From contig JAHZKN010000213.1 in NCBI GenBank assembly GCA_022600335.1, forward strand, positions 1 through 11,180: DNA of 11,180 nucleotides, written 5' to 3'. Of the stretch, positions 1 to 6,441 are shown in pieces. The stretch is from Alphaproteobacteria bacterium (GTDB taxonomy: Bacteria > Pseudomonadota > Alphaproteobacteria > Rhizobiales > Hyphomicrobiaceae). The position numbers were made by a program, and so were the translations under genes. The notes under the pieces are model-generated. The model searched no databases. It was given only the letters and a program-made list of their open reading frames with translations, and was not told where the DNA came from. Numbering within the stretch: the stretch's first letter is position 1; the number at the start of each line of letters is the position of its first letter.

Positions 1-1418
1 CCGCGACCGGCTTCGATCACAACTTGGCCAACACTCTCAATAGATAGCTCCAAACGTCCATCAACAACGTGCACTTCCTGGTCTTCAACAACCTTTTTTC
101 CGATGCGAATGCGGTGGCTGGTGTCGTCTTCATAGGTCACCGAGACGGTGGTTTGGCCGTCCTTTATACGTGCATCAGCCAGCTCTGCAGCCCGTTGCAG
201 GTCTTCTATCTTCTGCACGTCAGAAGATTTAATTGGGTTCTGGTCGCGTTCTTTTGCTGCAGCGGTCCATTCCTGATGAATTGCCTCAGCCGTCGTGACC
301 TTGGCTTTAGCTGACTCAAATTCTTTTTGTGCAGTGATCGCACGCGCCGCCTGTTGAGCAGTCTCAAATGCGCGTCGCGCAGTCTCACAAACGTTTTGCT
401 GCGCCTGCTCGGCTTCCAATGCTGCATCACGCGTCTTTGTTTTGGCTTTTAAAACGGACTCGCATTCTGACAGCTTGCCGCGAAGCTCTTTGGCTTGCTC
501 CATCAGATGACGGGTCCGCGATTGCGCTGTTTGCAGTTGCTCTAGAGCAGCTGTTTGTTCTTCTAGTCGGCGTTCTGTGACGGCGGCTTGTTTCTTAAGG
601 TCCTCAACGCGGATCAAAACGTGCCGCGCCTCCTGATACCTGTCGTTTGCAAGCTGCAGCTCTTGTTGCAGCTCGGATTGTCGCTTTGGATTCTCTAGCT
701 CGGCTAAAGTGTGTTCCAAGCTATTCAGATCTTGGCGCATCTGTTCTACGTCGTCGAGCCGTGCCTCAAGGCGAGCAACCTCTGCCGTCAAGTCGTTCTG
801 TTCCTTCAGGAGGGTTTTGTATGTGCCTGTTGGTTTTTTTGTGTTGGGCGTCAGGAGCTGCGCTAATTGCCACTTGGCTTCCTCCAACACCTCGCGCAGC
901 TTGGCACCTCCTGTCACGGTGCTCACTTCGCGCTCCAATAGACCAGCTAACAATTCGCCTGCATGTCCGCCCGCCTTTGGTTGCTTCAGCGACTGACCCT
1001 GTTCCACCCATAGAAGACCGGTTGGCCCGTCGTCAGGTTTTGCTGCTCCAAGCAATTCGACAATCCAGTCCTGCACTTCATCGGCTGCGGCCACAGCCTG
1101 TCCGCGCTGCACGTCGATGACAGATGCACTTGCGCGTGACAGAAAGCGCTTGCGAATACGAAACAGACCCGACGGCATTTCAAGGTCCACTTCGACCATC
1201 GGCGCCCCACCAGATTGATAGGGGCGCAAGGCTTTCGTTCGCTCATTCTTGTAGGAGTAGGTCTCAAATAGCGCGGCACGTAGCGCTTCAAACAGGCTGG
1301 ATTTACCAAATTCGTTTGCCGCCGCCATGACATTGAGGCCATCAGTGATGCCCTCAACGGCCTTGCCTGGTGCAGAAAATCCTTTGACATCGCTCACTCT
1401 CACCGCGCGCAACTTCAT
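1..1418 (-). CDS. SMC/Rad50/SbcC-like ATPase, N-terminal part (C-terminus off left edge)
   Basis: This frame stays open for 472 codons and leaves the window at base 1, so only the N-terminal half is visible. The protein begins MKLRAVRVSDVKGF, the usual first strand of an SMC/Rad50-type head. The nucleotide-binding loop is AANEFGKSS at residues 33-41: the GKS is present, but the first Gly of the Walker A pattern is Ala. A Q-loop-like VEQGQS lies near 138-143. Roughly residues 175-420 are rich in Gln, Glu, Ala, Arg and Leu and look like a long coiled coil. After this comes a beta-rich stretch (about 425-472) that probably sits in the coil as a hinge or insert. The second half of the ATPase (signature, Walker B, D-loop) must lie outside. 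The start overlaps the stop of the upstream phosphoesterase gene by four bases (ATGA), so the two are translationally coupled and probably form an SbcCD- or YhaNO-like complex acting on DNA ends. The exact subfamily is uncertain. Confidence 0.88.
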   Translation of the reverse strand, partial: MKLRAVRVSDVKGFSAPGKAVEGITDGLNVMAAANEFGKSSLFEALRAALFETYSYKNERTKALRPYQSGGAPMVEVDLEMPSGLFRIRKRFLSRASASVIDVQRGQAVAAADEVQDWIVELLGAAKPDDGPTGLLWVEQGQSLKQPKAGGHAGELLAGLLEREVSTVTGGAKLREVLEEAKWQLAQLLTPNTKKPTGTYKTLLKEQNDLTAEVARLEARLDDVEQMRQDLNSLEHTLAELENPKRQSELQQELQLANDRYQEARHVLIRVEDLKKQAAVTERRLEEQTAALEQLQTAQSRTRHLMEQAKELRGKLSECESVLKAKTKTRDAALEAEQAQQNVCETARRAFETAQQAARAITAQKEFESAKAKVTTAEAIHQEWTAAAKERDQNPIKSSDVQKIEDLQRAAELADARIKDGQTTVSVTYEDDTSHRIRIGKKVVEDQEVHVVDGRLELSIESVGQVVIEAGR

Positions 1419-2557
1419 GCCCCGAATCCACCATTTGATTGAGCCAAGGTATAGAGGAGGGTGAGGGCCTGGTGCGCGTCCTGACGTTGGTCTGGCGTAC
1501 GCGAGGCATCGTCCGCTTGCGCTTTGAGGGTGTCTGCAGCAACCCGCAAAGAGCCCGCATGATCTAAGCGATCAAGGTCACGTGTATCGATAAGAGTTTG
1601 CAGGCCATCCTCGCGCACCTCAAAGTAAGCGAATGCGTCGCGCTTTTTTGCCACGGCACAGTGTAAGTTCGCTGTGTCTTGCACACGGATGCGACCGCGC
1701 AGCGTTAGTTCGATCAGAGTCTTCTGCGCTGTTGTGTTCGATGATTGGGCGACGTGCAAAATGTCGTCAGAACTCATACCAGATCGGACATCCACATCCT
1801 CCGCGATCCATGTAAAGGTCGCTGTGCGCAGCGGCGTGACTTTAGGTGTTGCACCCTGTCGATCAATCGTCACTGCTAAGCACCAACCCGGATCATTGCG
1901 CGGGAACTGGTCTGGCTCTGGTGTGCCTGCATACCAAGTTCGCTCATTGATCTGTTTCTTGCCGTGCCAATCCCCAAGCGCCAGGTAATCAAGTTTGGCA
2001 CTTTGCGCGCGGCGCGGATCAATCACAGCGTTTTGTCCACTCCCGCTGCCAAATCCTTCGGTCGATCCGTGTGCCAATCCGATGCGGATCGCACCCTCTG
2101 GTGTCGCACCGTCTGTCATCCACTGCGTGAGGTCACGCCCTGGGTCTTTGCTCATTAGAGGGGCTGGCAACACAAACACGTTGTCGCTGATTTCTGTCGG
2201 CGTCGGGGCAAGAAGCGGTTTGACATTTTGAGGCAACGCAATGCCGGGCCCCAAACGCTGCCACAAGCCGTTGGGCCGCGCCGGATCATGATTGCCAGGA
2301 AGCAGCCACCAGGTGAGCGTTGACGCCCCGGCCATCCGTTCCAACGTCCAATTCAGGAGTTGATCGGACGGCAGCTCATGATCCCAAACATCACCTGCCA
2401 CCAAGATATGCGCTGCGTTTTGCTTTCTTGCGTGACCTGAAATTTGGTCGATGGCATTGAGGCGCGCATCCCGCAACCGCTCAGCGAGTCCCAGATCAAA
2501 GCGCCCAAAGGCTTTGCCGATCTGCCAGTCCGCCGTGTGAATAAAAGTGATCGCCAT
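1415..2557 (-). CDS. SbcD/Mre11/YhaO-like metallophosphoesterase (DNA repair nuclease family)
   Basis: The 380-residue product has the calcineurin-like phosphoesterase motifs in order: HTADWQIG (7-14), GDVWD (55-59), GNHD (88-91), AHG (162-164) and GDWH (195-198), followed by YAGTPE (209-214). This is the pattern of SbcD/Mre11 nucleases, which use two metal ions to cut DNA together with an SMC-like ATPase. The partner ATPase gene follows at once with an ATGA overlap. In E. coli SbcD the first motif reads D-W-H; here it is D-W-Q, so one expected metal ligand is Gln12. This may be a subfamily trait. The C-terminal 150 residues have no motif I recognise and probably form the DNA- or partner-binding cap. 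An in-frame TTG lies 39 bases upstream, but the ATG at 2557 gives the natural start of the first strand (MAITFIHTAD) and has an AAGGT at a 10-base distance. Cytoplasmic; DNA repair role inferred from family. Confidence 0.9.
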   Translation of the reverse strand: MAITFIHTADWQIGKAFGRFDLGLAERLRDARLNAIDQISGHARKQNAAHILVAGDVWDHELPSDQLLNWTLERMAGASTLTWWLLPGNHDPARPNGLWQRLGPGIALPQNVKPLLAPTPTEISDNVFVLPAPLMSKDPGRDLTQWMTDGATPEGAIRIGLAHGSTEGFGSGSGQNAVIDPRRAQSAKLDYLALGDWHGKKQINERTWYAGTPEPDQFPRNDPGWCLAVTIDRQGATPKVTPLRTATFTWIAEDVDVRSGMSSDDILHVAQSSNTTAQKTLIELTLRGRIRVQDTANLHCAVAKKRDAFAYFEVREDGLQTLIDTRDLDRLDHAGSLRVAADTLKAQADDASRTPDQRQDAHQALTLLYTLAQSNGGFGA

Positions 2558-2567
2558 AATGGCGCGG

Positions 2568-2572
2568 ACCTT
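2568..2572 (-). promoter_or_regulatory. Ribosome binding site deciding the phosphoesterase start
   Basis: AAGGT on the minus strand stands 10 bases before the ATG at 2557. It supports this ATG over the in-frame TTG at 2596, which would add 13 residues not expected before the first phosphoesterase strand. Confidence 0.5.
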
Positions 2573-2743
2573 GTTGGCAAATGCTGCCAAACACAAGACC
2601 TGCGCGGCACCCGCCTTTGCTTGTCGACAGTATTTTCAGGCCCTGCATGCGTGAATTGGCGGGCTTAAATCGGGGGTCAACTGGGATCCGGTGCACTTTT
2701 GTGCCGATAGGCAAACGCATCGCCGAATTGGCGCGACAGCCGC

Positions 2744-3328
2744 TCACAAGATGCGACCGAGAAACAGCAGCTCGCGGCCGTTCCACGGCGCTGCAGCGAC
2801 TTCGGCGAACCCATTGCGCTGATAGAATGCGACGTTTTGCATGCCGCGCGTGGTCACAACATGCGCACCGCTGCACCCCGCCTTCTTAGCATCTTCAACA
2901 AACGCGCCGATGAGCCGAGTGCCAATGCCATGATTCCGAGCTTGCGCATCGATGTTGACATGAAGCTGGGCTGGGAAACGAGCCGTCTGTTCCCTAAATG
3001 TCTGAAAATAGGCCAGATCGTTGAACCGCGAAAGCGTTGCAGGATCATCGAGACAACCGACAAGATACCCGATAACTCGCGCAGATCCGTTATCGGGTCC
3101 GCCGAGCAGTGCTACGTACGTCGATTCCAAATCATGTTCTAAGAAGCGACCTAACCAGCGACTGCGAAACGCATCCCGCTCACCATCACTGGAAAAGGTT
3201 TGCGTATGGCTTGATGCAAAGAACACCGCCTCAATTGCAGAGATAAGCTGTTGATAATTTGGCACATCAACCAGACGGTGAACGTGAACCGCTGTTAGCG
3301 CAATGGCAGGGTCATCTGGAGGGGGCAT
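2744..3328 (-). CDS. GNAT family N-acetyltransferase
   Basis: The 194-residue protein has the GNAT fold signatures in its second half. These are a beta-strand LHVNID (122-127), then the acetyl-CoA pyrophosphate-binding loop QARNHGIGTRLI (129-140; the Q/R-x-x-G-x-G pattern), a helix, and the late motif VAFYQRNGF (166-174). It should transfer an acetyl group from acetyl-CoA to an amine in the cytoplasm. The acceptor cannot be told: the N-terminal 110 residues, which shape the acceptor site, resemble nothing I can name. The ATG at 3328 is the only plausible start, but no good Shine-Dalgarno sequence precedes it. The gene lies 186 bases upstream of the phosphoesterase gene on the same strand, so a shared transcript is possible but unproven. 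Family certain, substrate unknown. Confidence 0.88.
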   Translation of the reverse strand: MPPPDDPAIALTAVHVHRLVDVPNYQQLISAIEAVFFASSHTQTFSSDGERDAFRSRWLGRFLEHDLESTYVALLGGPDNGSARVIGYLVGCLDDPATLSRFNDLAYFQTFREQTARFPAQLHVNIDAQARNHGIGTRLIGAFVEDAKKAGCSGAHVVTTRGMQNVAFYQRNGFAEVAAAPWNGRELLFLGRIL

Positions 3329-3396
3329 GGTGTTAAACTATGCGATTGTCCGGTTACACGTGTCTGCAGTTTCGCCCGTATACCAGAAACACAACA

Positions 3397-3418
3397 GGGC
3401 CGGCAGATGTGCCGACCC
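3397..3418 (-). terminator. Hairpin terminator candidate after the secreted RG-rich protein gene
   Basis: Bases 3397-3405 pair with 3410-3418 around a four-base loop, giving a nine-base-pair stem. One pair is G-U on the minus strand but would be a C-A mismatch on the plus strand, so the hairpin favours leftward transcripts. It lies about 60 bases past the stop at 3477. The minus strand then reads TGTTGTGTTT, a T-rich but interrupted tail. A second small hairpin (GTGCA-AACC-TGCAC, 3458-3471) sits directly after the stop codon. Confidence 0.45.
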
Positions 3419-3476
3419 CGCGTGCACGCATTGGCGAGTACTGGTACAAACGTGTTCGTGCAGGTTTGCACCACAC

Positions 3477-3899
3477 CTAGTAGTAGCGGTAGCCAAACTT
3501 ACAGCGCTTGTACATTTCCCAGTAATAAGGGTTTCCGGTGTACTTGGCCCGACGCTTCAGATGCCGACAGCCACCACGGCGATAGTAGCCATAAGAAACG
3601 TACGGTGCTCCGTAGTAGTAGCGTAGTCGGTGACGACGACGAAACCCACGGCGATAGCCGAGACGTAATCCACCAAATCGCCGGCCGCGAAAACCTCTGA
3701 ATCGGTGGCGTCGGAACCCGCGAAAACCACGACCTCGGAACCCTCTAAATCCACGCCGCCAACGACCGACTTCGTGTTTGACGTTTGCGTCTTGCACCGC
3801 AGGCTTCACAAGCGGCAATGCTTCTGCCGACGTGGTGCCTGCAGGCACGCTGAACGCGACCGCCATCAACGTGGCCGCCGCAAATCCTGCTTTGAACAT
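3477..3899 (-). CDS. Small secreted Arg/Gly/Tyr-rich protein with two-cysteine C-terminal motif
   Basis: The 140-residue product begins with a signal peptide: a Lys at position 3, a hydrophobic core at about 4-19, and a likely cut after TTSA (residue 25). The mature part is extremely basic. Residues 46-92 are built of GFRGFRGRGFRGFR-like units, then come Tyr-rich segments (94-106). The C-terminus carries C111 and C133 within the pattern GC-x2-L-x-RRA-x2-TGN-x-YYW-x3-Y-x2-C. From memory, similar TG-x-x-W-x-Y-x-x-C tails with paired cysteines occur in small exported proteins of Hyphomicrobiales. The two cysteines could form a disulfide in the periplasm. An AGGAGG ribosome binding site eight bases before the ATG fixes the start and suggests strong expression. 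Function unknown; binding to a polyanion (polysaccharide, lipopolysaccharide, nucleic acid) or a structural role is only a guess from composition. It appears monocistronic. Confidence 0.85.
   Translation of the reverse strand: MFKAGFAAATLMAVAFSVPAGTTSAEALPLVKPAVQDANVKHEVGRWRRGFRGFRGRGFRGFRRHRFRGFRGRRFGGLRLGYRRGFRRRHRLRYYYGAPYVSYGYYRRGGCRHLKRRAKYTGNPYYWEMYKRCKFGYRYY
3624..3764 (-). repeat. In-frame RG/GFR repeat region inside the secreted protein gene
   Basis: This stretch encodes the block from residues 46 to 92, made of overlapping GFRG, RGF and RRHRF units. At DNA level the 11-mer CCGCGAAAACC (plus strand) occurs at 3685-3695 and 3718-3728, exactly 33 bases or 11 codons apart. This suggests growth of the block by in-frame duplication. 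Confidence 0.6.
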
Positions 3900-4204
3900 G
3901 GCTTGGTCCTCCTCACCATCACAGCACGTGTTTTACGTTTTCCCGGCGTGCTGTTGACCAAAGACCGGACACTCCTGGTGCTTTCAGAACCGCCGTGTGT
4001 CTCAAGGCCGTATTCAAGTCGTTGCATATCTAAGCTGTATTGTCGACACGCGGACCACTTTAAGCGGGCGCATCACAATCTTATGATCACTTTGAGATAT
4101 GCAGCATAGAGCACTAAAACACCGTACTGCTTAGGCGTTACGCGCTACAAATGATCGTTTGACCCGACACGCCGACATTGCCATTCGTGTTTCGGATAAG
4201 TGTT
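3900..4204. other. 305-base intergenic region with long-range inverted repeat
   Basis: No convincing gene lies here; short open frames crossing it show no starts, composition or similarity worth calling. It must hold the promoter of the secreted protein gene (leftward) and the 3' end signals of the 160-residue protein gene. A nine-base perfect inverted repeat (TGCATATCT at 4023-4031, AGATATGCA at 4095-4103) extends to 11 pairs when one G-U pair is allowed. Inside it the 9-mers GACCACTTT (4053-4061) and GATCACTTT (4085-4093) are repeated 32 bases apart. I see no clear -35/-10 pair and no obvious terminator. Confidence 0.5.
3908..3913 (-). promoter_or_regulatory. Perfect AGGAGG ribosome binding site
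   Basis: AGGAGG stands eight bases before the ATG at 3899. It is the strongest Shine-Dalgarno sequence I noticed in the window, points to high translation of the secreted RG-rich protein, and confirms its start. Confidence 0.75.
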
Positions 4205-4687
4205 TTAACGCAACATGGAATGTTGGATCGATGTCACGGCGCGCGTTTTATCGTCTGCCGCGTCGTACGAGCCATACGTGTCTGACGTCTGATCCCACCC
4301 AGCAACGCGCCCATAGTTGGGACTGAATGGCTGATTGGGATCATCCGTTTCAGGAGCACGCTTGAGCAATGGCGGTTGCTGGGCTTCAAAGCCATCATCT
4401 TCCAAATCGACGTTGGCATAAGCCCTAGAAAAATCATGCCGCGCACCTGGGGCGTGCCCGTGCGGTTTGATCATGGTCACGTGCGGAGATTGTTTTTGTG
4501 CACAGCCACCGCCGGAAAGTGCGATGATTGGGGCGATCAGAATCGCAATAGCGAGCTGAAGGAAACGCCGATTGCTGGGACGTTCTGGGCTCTGAGCCTC
4601 AGATTTACGACACGGTGTTGGACAGTGAGCCGAACACGCACAACACTCAAGCCTTGGTCCCTTGCGACCAAAACGCAGACCAAACAT
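4205..4687 (-). CDS. Hypothetical membrane-anchored protein with N-terminal cysteine cluster
   Basis: I do not recognise this 160-residue protein with certainty. It has three parts. Residues 1-41 are basic and contain five cysteines (C15, C16, C18, C22, C26). Residues 42-58 (FLQLAIAILIAPIIALS) form one hydrophobic segment. The remaining 100 residues are polar and acidic, ending with DPNQPFSPNYG, then W131 and TSDTYGSYDAADDKTRAV. After the hydrophobic segment comes SGGGC with C62, which resembles a loose lipobox but lacks the usual residue at -3. The long N-terminal tail is also unlike a normal lipoprotein signal. The ATG at 4687 has AAAGG eight bases upstream, and no other ATG, GTG or TTG lies before the hydrophobic segment, so the tail looks real. 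Most likely the protein has one transmembrane helix or is an atypical lipoprotein with an external C-terminal domain. The gene stands 166 bases after the acyltransferase gene on the same strand, behind a candidate terminator, so it probably has its own promoter. Confidence 0.7.
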   Translation of the reverse strand: MFGLRFGRKGPRLECCACSAHCPTPCRKSEAQSPERPSNRRFLQLAIAILIAPIIALSGGGCAQKQSPHVTMIKPHGHAPGARHDFSRAYANVDLEDDGFEAQQPPLLKRAPETDDPNQPFSPNYGRVAGWDQTSDTYGSYDAADDKTRAVTSIQHSMLR

Positions 4688-4720
4688 TACGAACGCCTTT
4701 CACAAACGCAAACCTGCCCC

Positions 4721-4738
4721 AATAGGACATGTCCCATT
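4721..4738. promoter_or_regulatory. 18-base dyad, possible operator upstream of the 160-residue protein gene
   Basis: The core GGACATGTCC is a perfect ten-base palindrome. With one mismatched pair it extends to 18 bases, with AAT and ATT at the outer ends. It lies 33 bases before the start codon at 4687, where a regulator site or promoter-overlapping operator could be. The half-site ATGTCC occurs again at 4768-4773. No known regulator is assigned. Confidence 0.35.
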
Positions 4739-4840
4739 GAGCCATGTGAGGCGTTAACAACGGCCTAATGTCCGCTCAAATTTGATGCAATTTCACTGCT
4801 TCTGGCGTGTCGACTCTCGCGAGGGGAGGTGCAAACGGGC

Positions 4841-4869
4841 AAAAAAAGTGGCGCTAGGCAGCAGCGACA
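4841..4869 (-). terminator. Candidate intrinsic terminator of the acyltransferase gene
   Basis: On the minus strand TGTCGCT (4863-4869) pairs with AGCGCCA (4849-4855) with one internal mismatch and a seven-base loop. One base later comes a run of seven T (4841-4847). The stem overlaps the last codons and the stop codon of the acyltransferase gene. The stem is weak, the U-run is good. Confidence 0.4.
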
Positions 4870-6284
4870 GCGTCCTGGTCGTGCAAATGACCGATCGCGT
4901 TGGCGTAGTACTGAAGCAACAGTTTTTCTTTTGGGTTGATCTGATAGCGCTCATTGGCAACGACAATCAGATGCCGAAGCGCGAGCATGCGCAAGCCAAC
5001 ATCGATGGCATAGTCGCGGTCCGCTCGCGGGACGTGCACGTACGCACCCTTTCCCTCAAGCTCGGACATCATACGAAAGACCTCGCCTTTAACCTCAAAC
5101 AATGTGAGCGGGCGCATCGCTTCAAGCAGAACAGTTGCAACTAATGACACCGGCAACACAGGTATGACATCGCCAACCGCCTGCATCAGCTGCTCTCCCA
5201 GCTTCTCAATTTCTTCCGCACGAGCATCCTCGGACAGTGTACGCAGATCAACACCAACTCGACTGAGGTAGTGCGATAAGGAGATGGGCGCTCCAAAACT
5301 GACACACGCGTAGCCAAACCGATGCCAACGCCGTGTCAAACGCAACCACAAATTCTTGAACAAAAAACCAAGGACAACGAGAGGGCTAAACTTAAATCGC
5401 GGCGGTCCACCAGTGTTTTTTGCACCGCCTTCTGTCAGTACGCGATCTTCTAGAACCCGGTCATAATTGACGCCAACCGGAATAAAAACAACATCGCGTC
5501 CCGACTGCGGATCGAAGCCCTTTATCATATAACTTAATAAGCCAAGCTTCGGCTTTCTAAGATTGCCATCGCGCGACAATCCACCCTCAGGGAAAACAGC
5601 CTGCACCACACCAGCACGCGTCGCCATCTCTACGTAGCGCGCCAATATTTTGCGATACAGGGTATTGTGCGAGTCTCTTCGTACAAAATAGGCCCCCATC
5701 GAGCGAATAAGGCTCCGCAACAGAAAAATCTGCGCCCACTCGCCCACGGCATAACTCAATGCTGAAGATTGAGCCGCAACATAGGTCACTAAGACGTAGT
5801 CCATGTTTGATCGGTGGTTGATCACAAAAACTACGGACGACTGAGGCGATATATTTTCAATCGCTTCTTCGTTCGCCACACCAATACGCACGCGATACAG
5901 AAGCTCTGAAACGCTGCGCGCCAGACGTGTTCCAATATGGAAATAGGCATAGGCGCTGAACGACGGCACAATCTCACGTGCGTAACGTTTGGCCTTGTCC
6001 ATCGCAACTTCGCGCGGAACGTTGTTTTCAAGCGCAAAGGTCTCAACGGCAGTGATCACCGCAGGGTCGAACAACACCTGATCGATAAGCACCTGTCGCT
6101 TGGTCAACTTGAAGGGTTGAATGCGCAATCTAAGGCGTGTGTTCAGCTCATCGATTGCCCGATTGGCCCGTCGTCTTAGTGCCCAGCGCACACTTGGTAT
6201 CAACAGCCGATCAAGAACCGCAAGTGCAGCTAACGCCAATATGAGGATGAGACTCCAAACCGGTATTGTAACCGTTGATTCCAT
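4854..6284 (-). CDS. plsB: PlsB-type glycerol-3-phosphate / lysophosphatidate acyltransferase
   Basis: The 476-residue protein has the four blocks of the glycerolipid acyltransferase family in order: HRSNMDY (157-163; the catalytic H-x4-D), GAYFVRR (197-203), FPEGGLSRDGNLRKPKLG (231-248), and FIPVGVNYDRVLED (267-280). The wording of the blocks is that of PlsB (HRS-x-MDY, GAFFIRR, EGGRSR), not of short PlsC enzymes. It should acylate glycerol 3-phosphate, or possibly the 1-acyl form, at the inner membrane in phospholipid synthesis. One membrane helix (about 11-29) anchors the N-terminus. E. coli PlsB has 807 residues, so this is a compact form lacking much of the flanking regions. The ATG at 6284 is preferred; an in-frame TTG two codons upstream is the alternative. 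The gene is divergent from an alpha/beta hydrolase gene across 157 bases. Whether G3P or lysophosphatidate is the true acceptor cannot be read from the sequence; the symbol denotes the family. Confidence 0.85.
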   Translation of the reverse strand: MESTVTIPVWSLILILALAALAVLDRLLIPSVRWALRRRANRAIDELNTRLRLRIQPFKLTKRQVLIDQVLFDPAVITAVETFALENNVPREVAMDKAKRYAREIVPSFSAYAYFHIGTRLARSVSELLYRVRIGVANEEAIENISPQSSVVFVINHRSNMDYVLVTYVAAQSSALSYAVGEWAQIFLLRSLIRSMGAYFVRRDSHNTLYRKILARYVEMATRAGVVQAVFPEGGLSRDGNLRKPKLGLLSYMIKGFDPQSGRDVVFIPVGVNYDRVLEDRVLTEGGAKNTGGPPRFKFSPLVVLGFLFKNLWLRLTRRWHRFGYACVSFGAPISLSHYLSRVGVDLRTLSEDARAEEIEKLGEQLMQAVGDVIPVLPVSLVATVLLEAMRPLTLFEVKGEVFRMMSELEGKGAYVHVPRADRDYAIDVGLRMLALRHLIVVANERYQINPKEKLLLQYYANAIGHLHDQDAVAAA

Positions 6285-6441
6285 ACCCAAATATCCAACG
6301 CCTGGCTGAAACAGCTACAATTAACACCTTGCTGTCCAATCGCATGATAAACAACTGGCACCAACGCCGCCAGCGCTGATCCCTATAAAGATGGCGCGCG
6401 AAATACATTTCAGACAACCCCTGTCGAATGTTCAGGCTTGA
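6285..6441. other. Divergent promoter region between acyltransferase and hydrolase genes
   Basis: Both flanking genes start at its edges, so it must contain two promoters. TATAAA at 6384-6389 is a plausible -10 for the rightward gene, but I find no -35 at proper spacing. No other clear signal is seen. Confidence 0.35.

Noticed and set aside
647..1120. Rightward open frame of 157 codons opposite the SMC-like ATPase gene
   Set aside because: It lies wholly on the complementary strand of a gene with a clear ATPase head and coiled coil; its composition is that of an antisense shadow.
2557..2596. TTG start at 2596 giving a 393-residue phosphoesterase
   Set aside because: The added 13 residues precede the first core strand, and the ATG at 2557 has a better ribosome binding site.
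2496..2876. Leftward open frame of 126 codons over the GNAT 3' end and the following gap
   Set aside because: It overlaps two well-supported genes in another frame, is Arg/Cys-rich in the manner of shadow frames, and has no recognisable motif.
3356..3363. Palindrome ACACGTGT upstream of the GNAT gene
   Set aside because: An eight-base palindrome alone is expected by chance and no partner site or promoter is visible.
6356..6371. TGGCAC followed by GC at sigma-54 spacing before the hydrolase gene
   Set aside because: GG and GC are correctly spaced, but the -12 element reads CCGCC rather than TTGCA, and nothing nearby suggests sigma-54 control.
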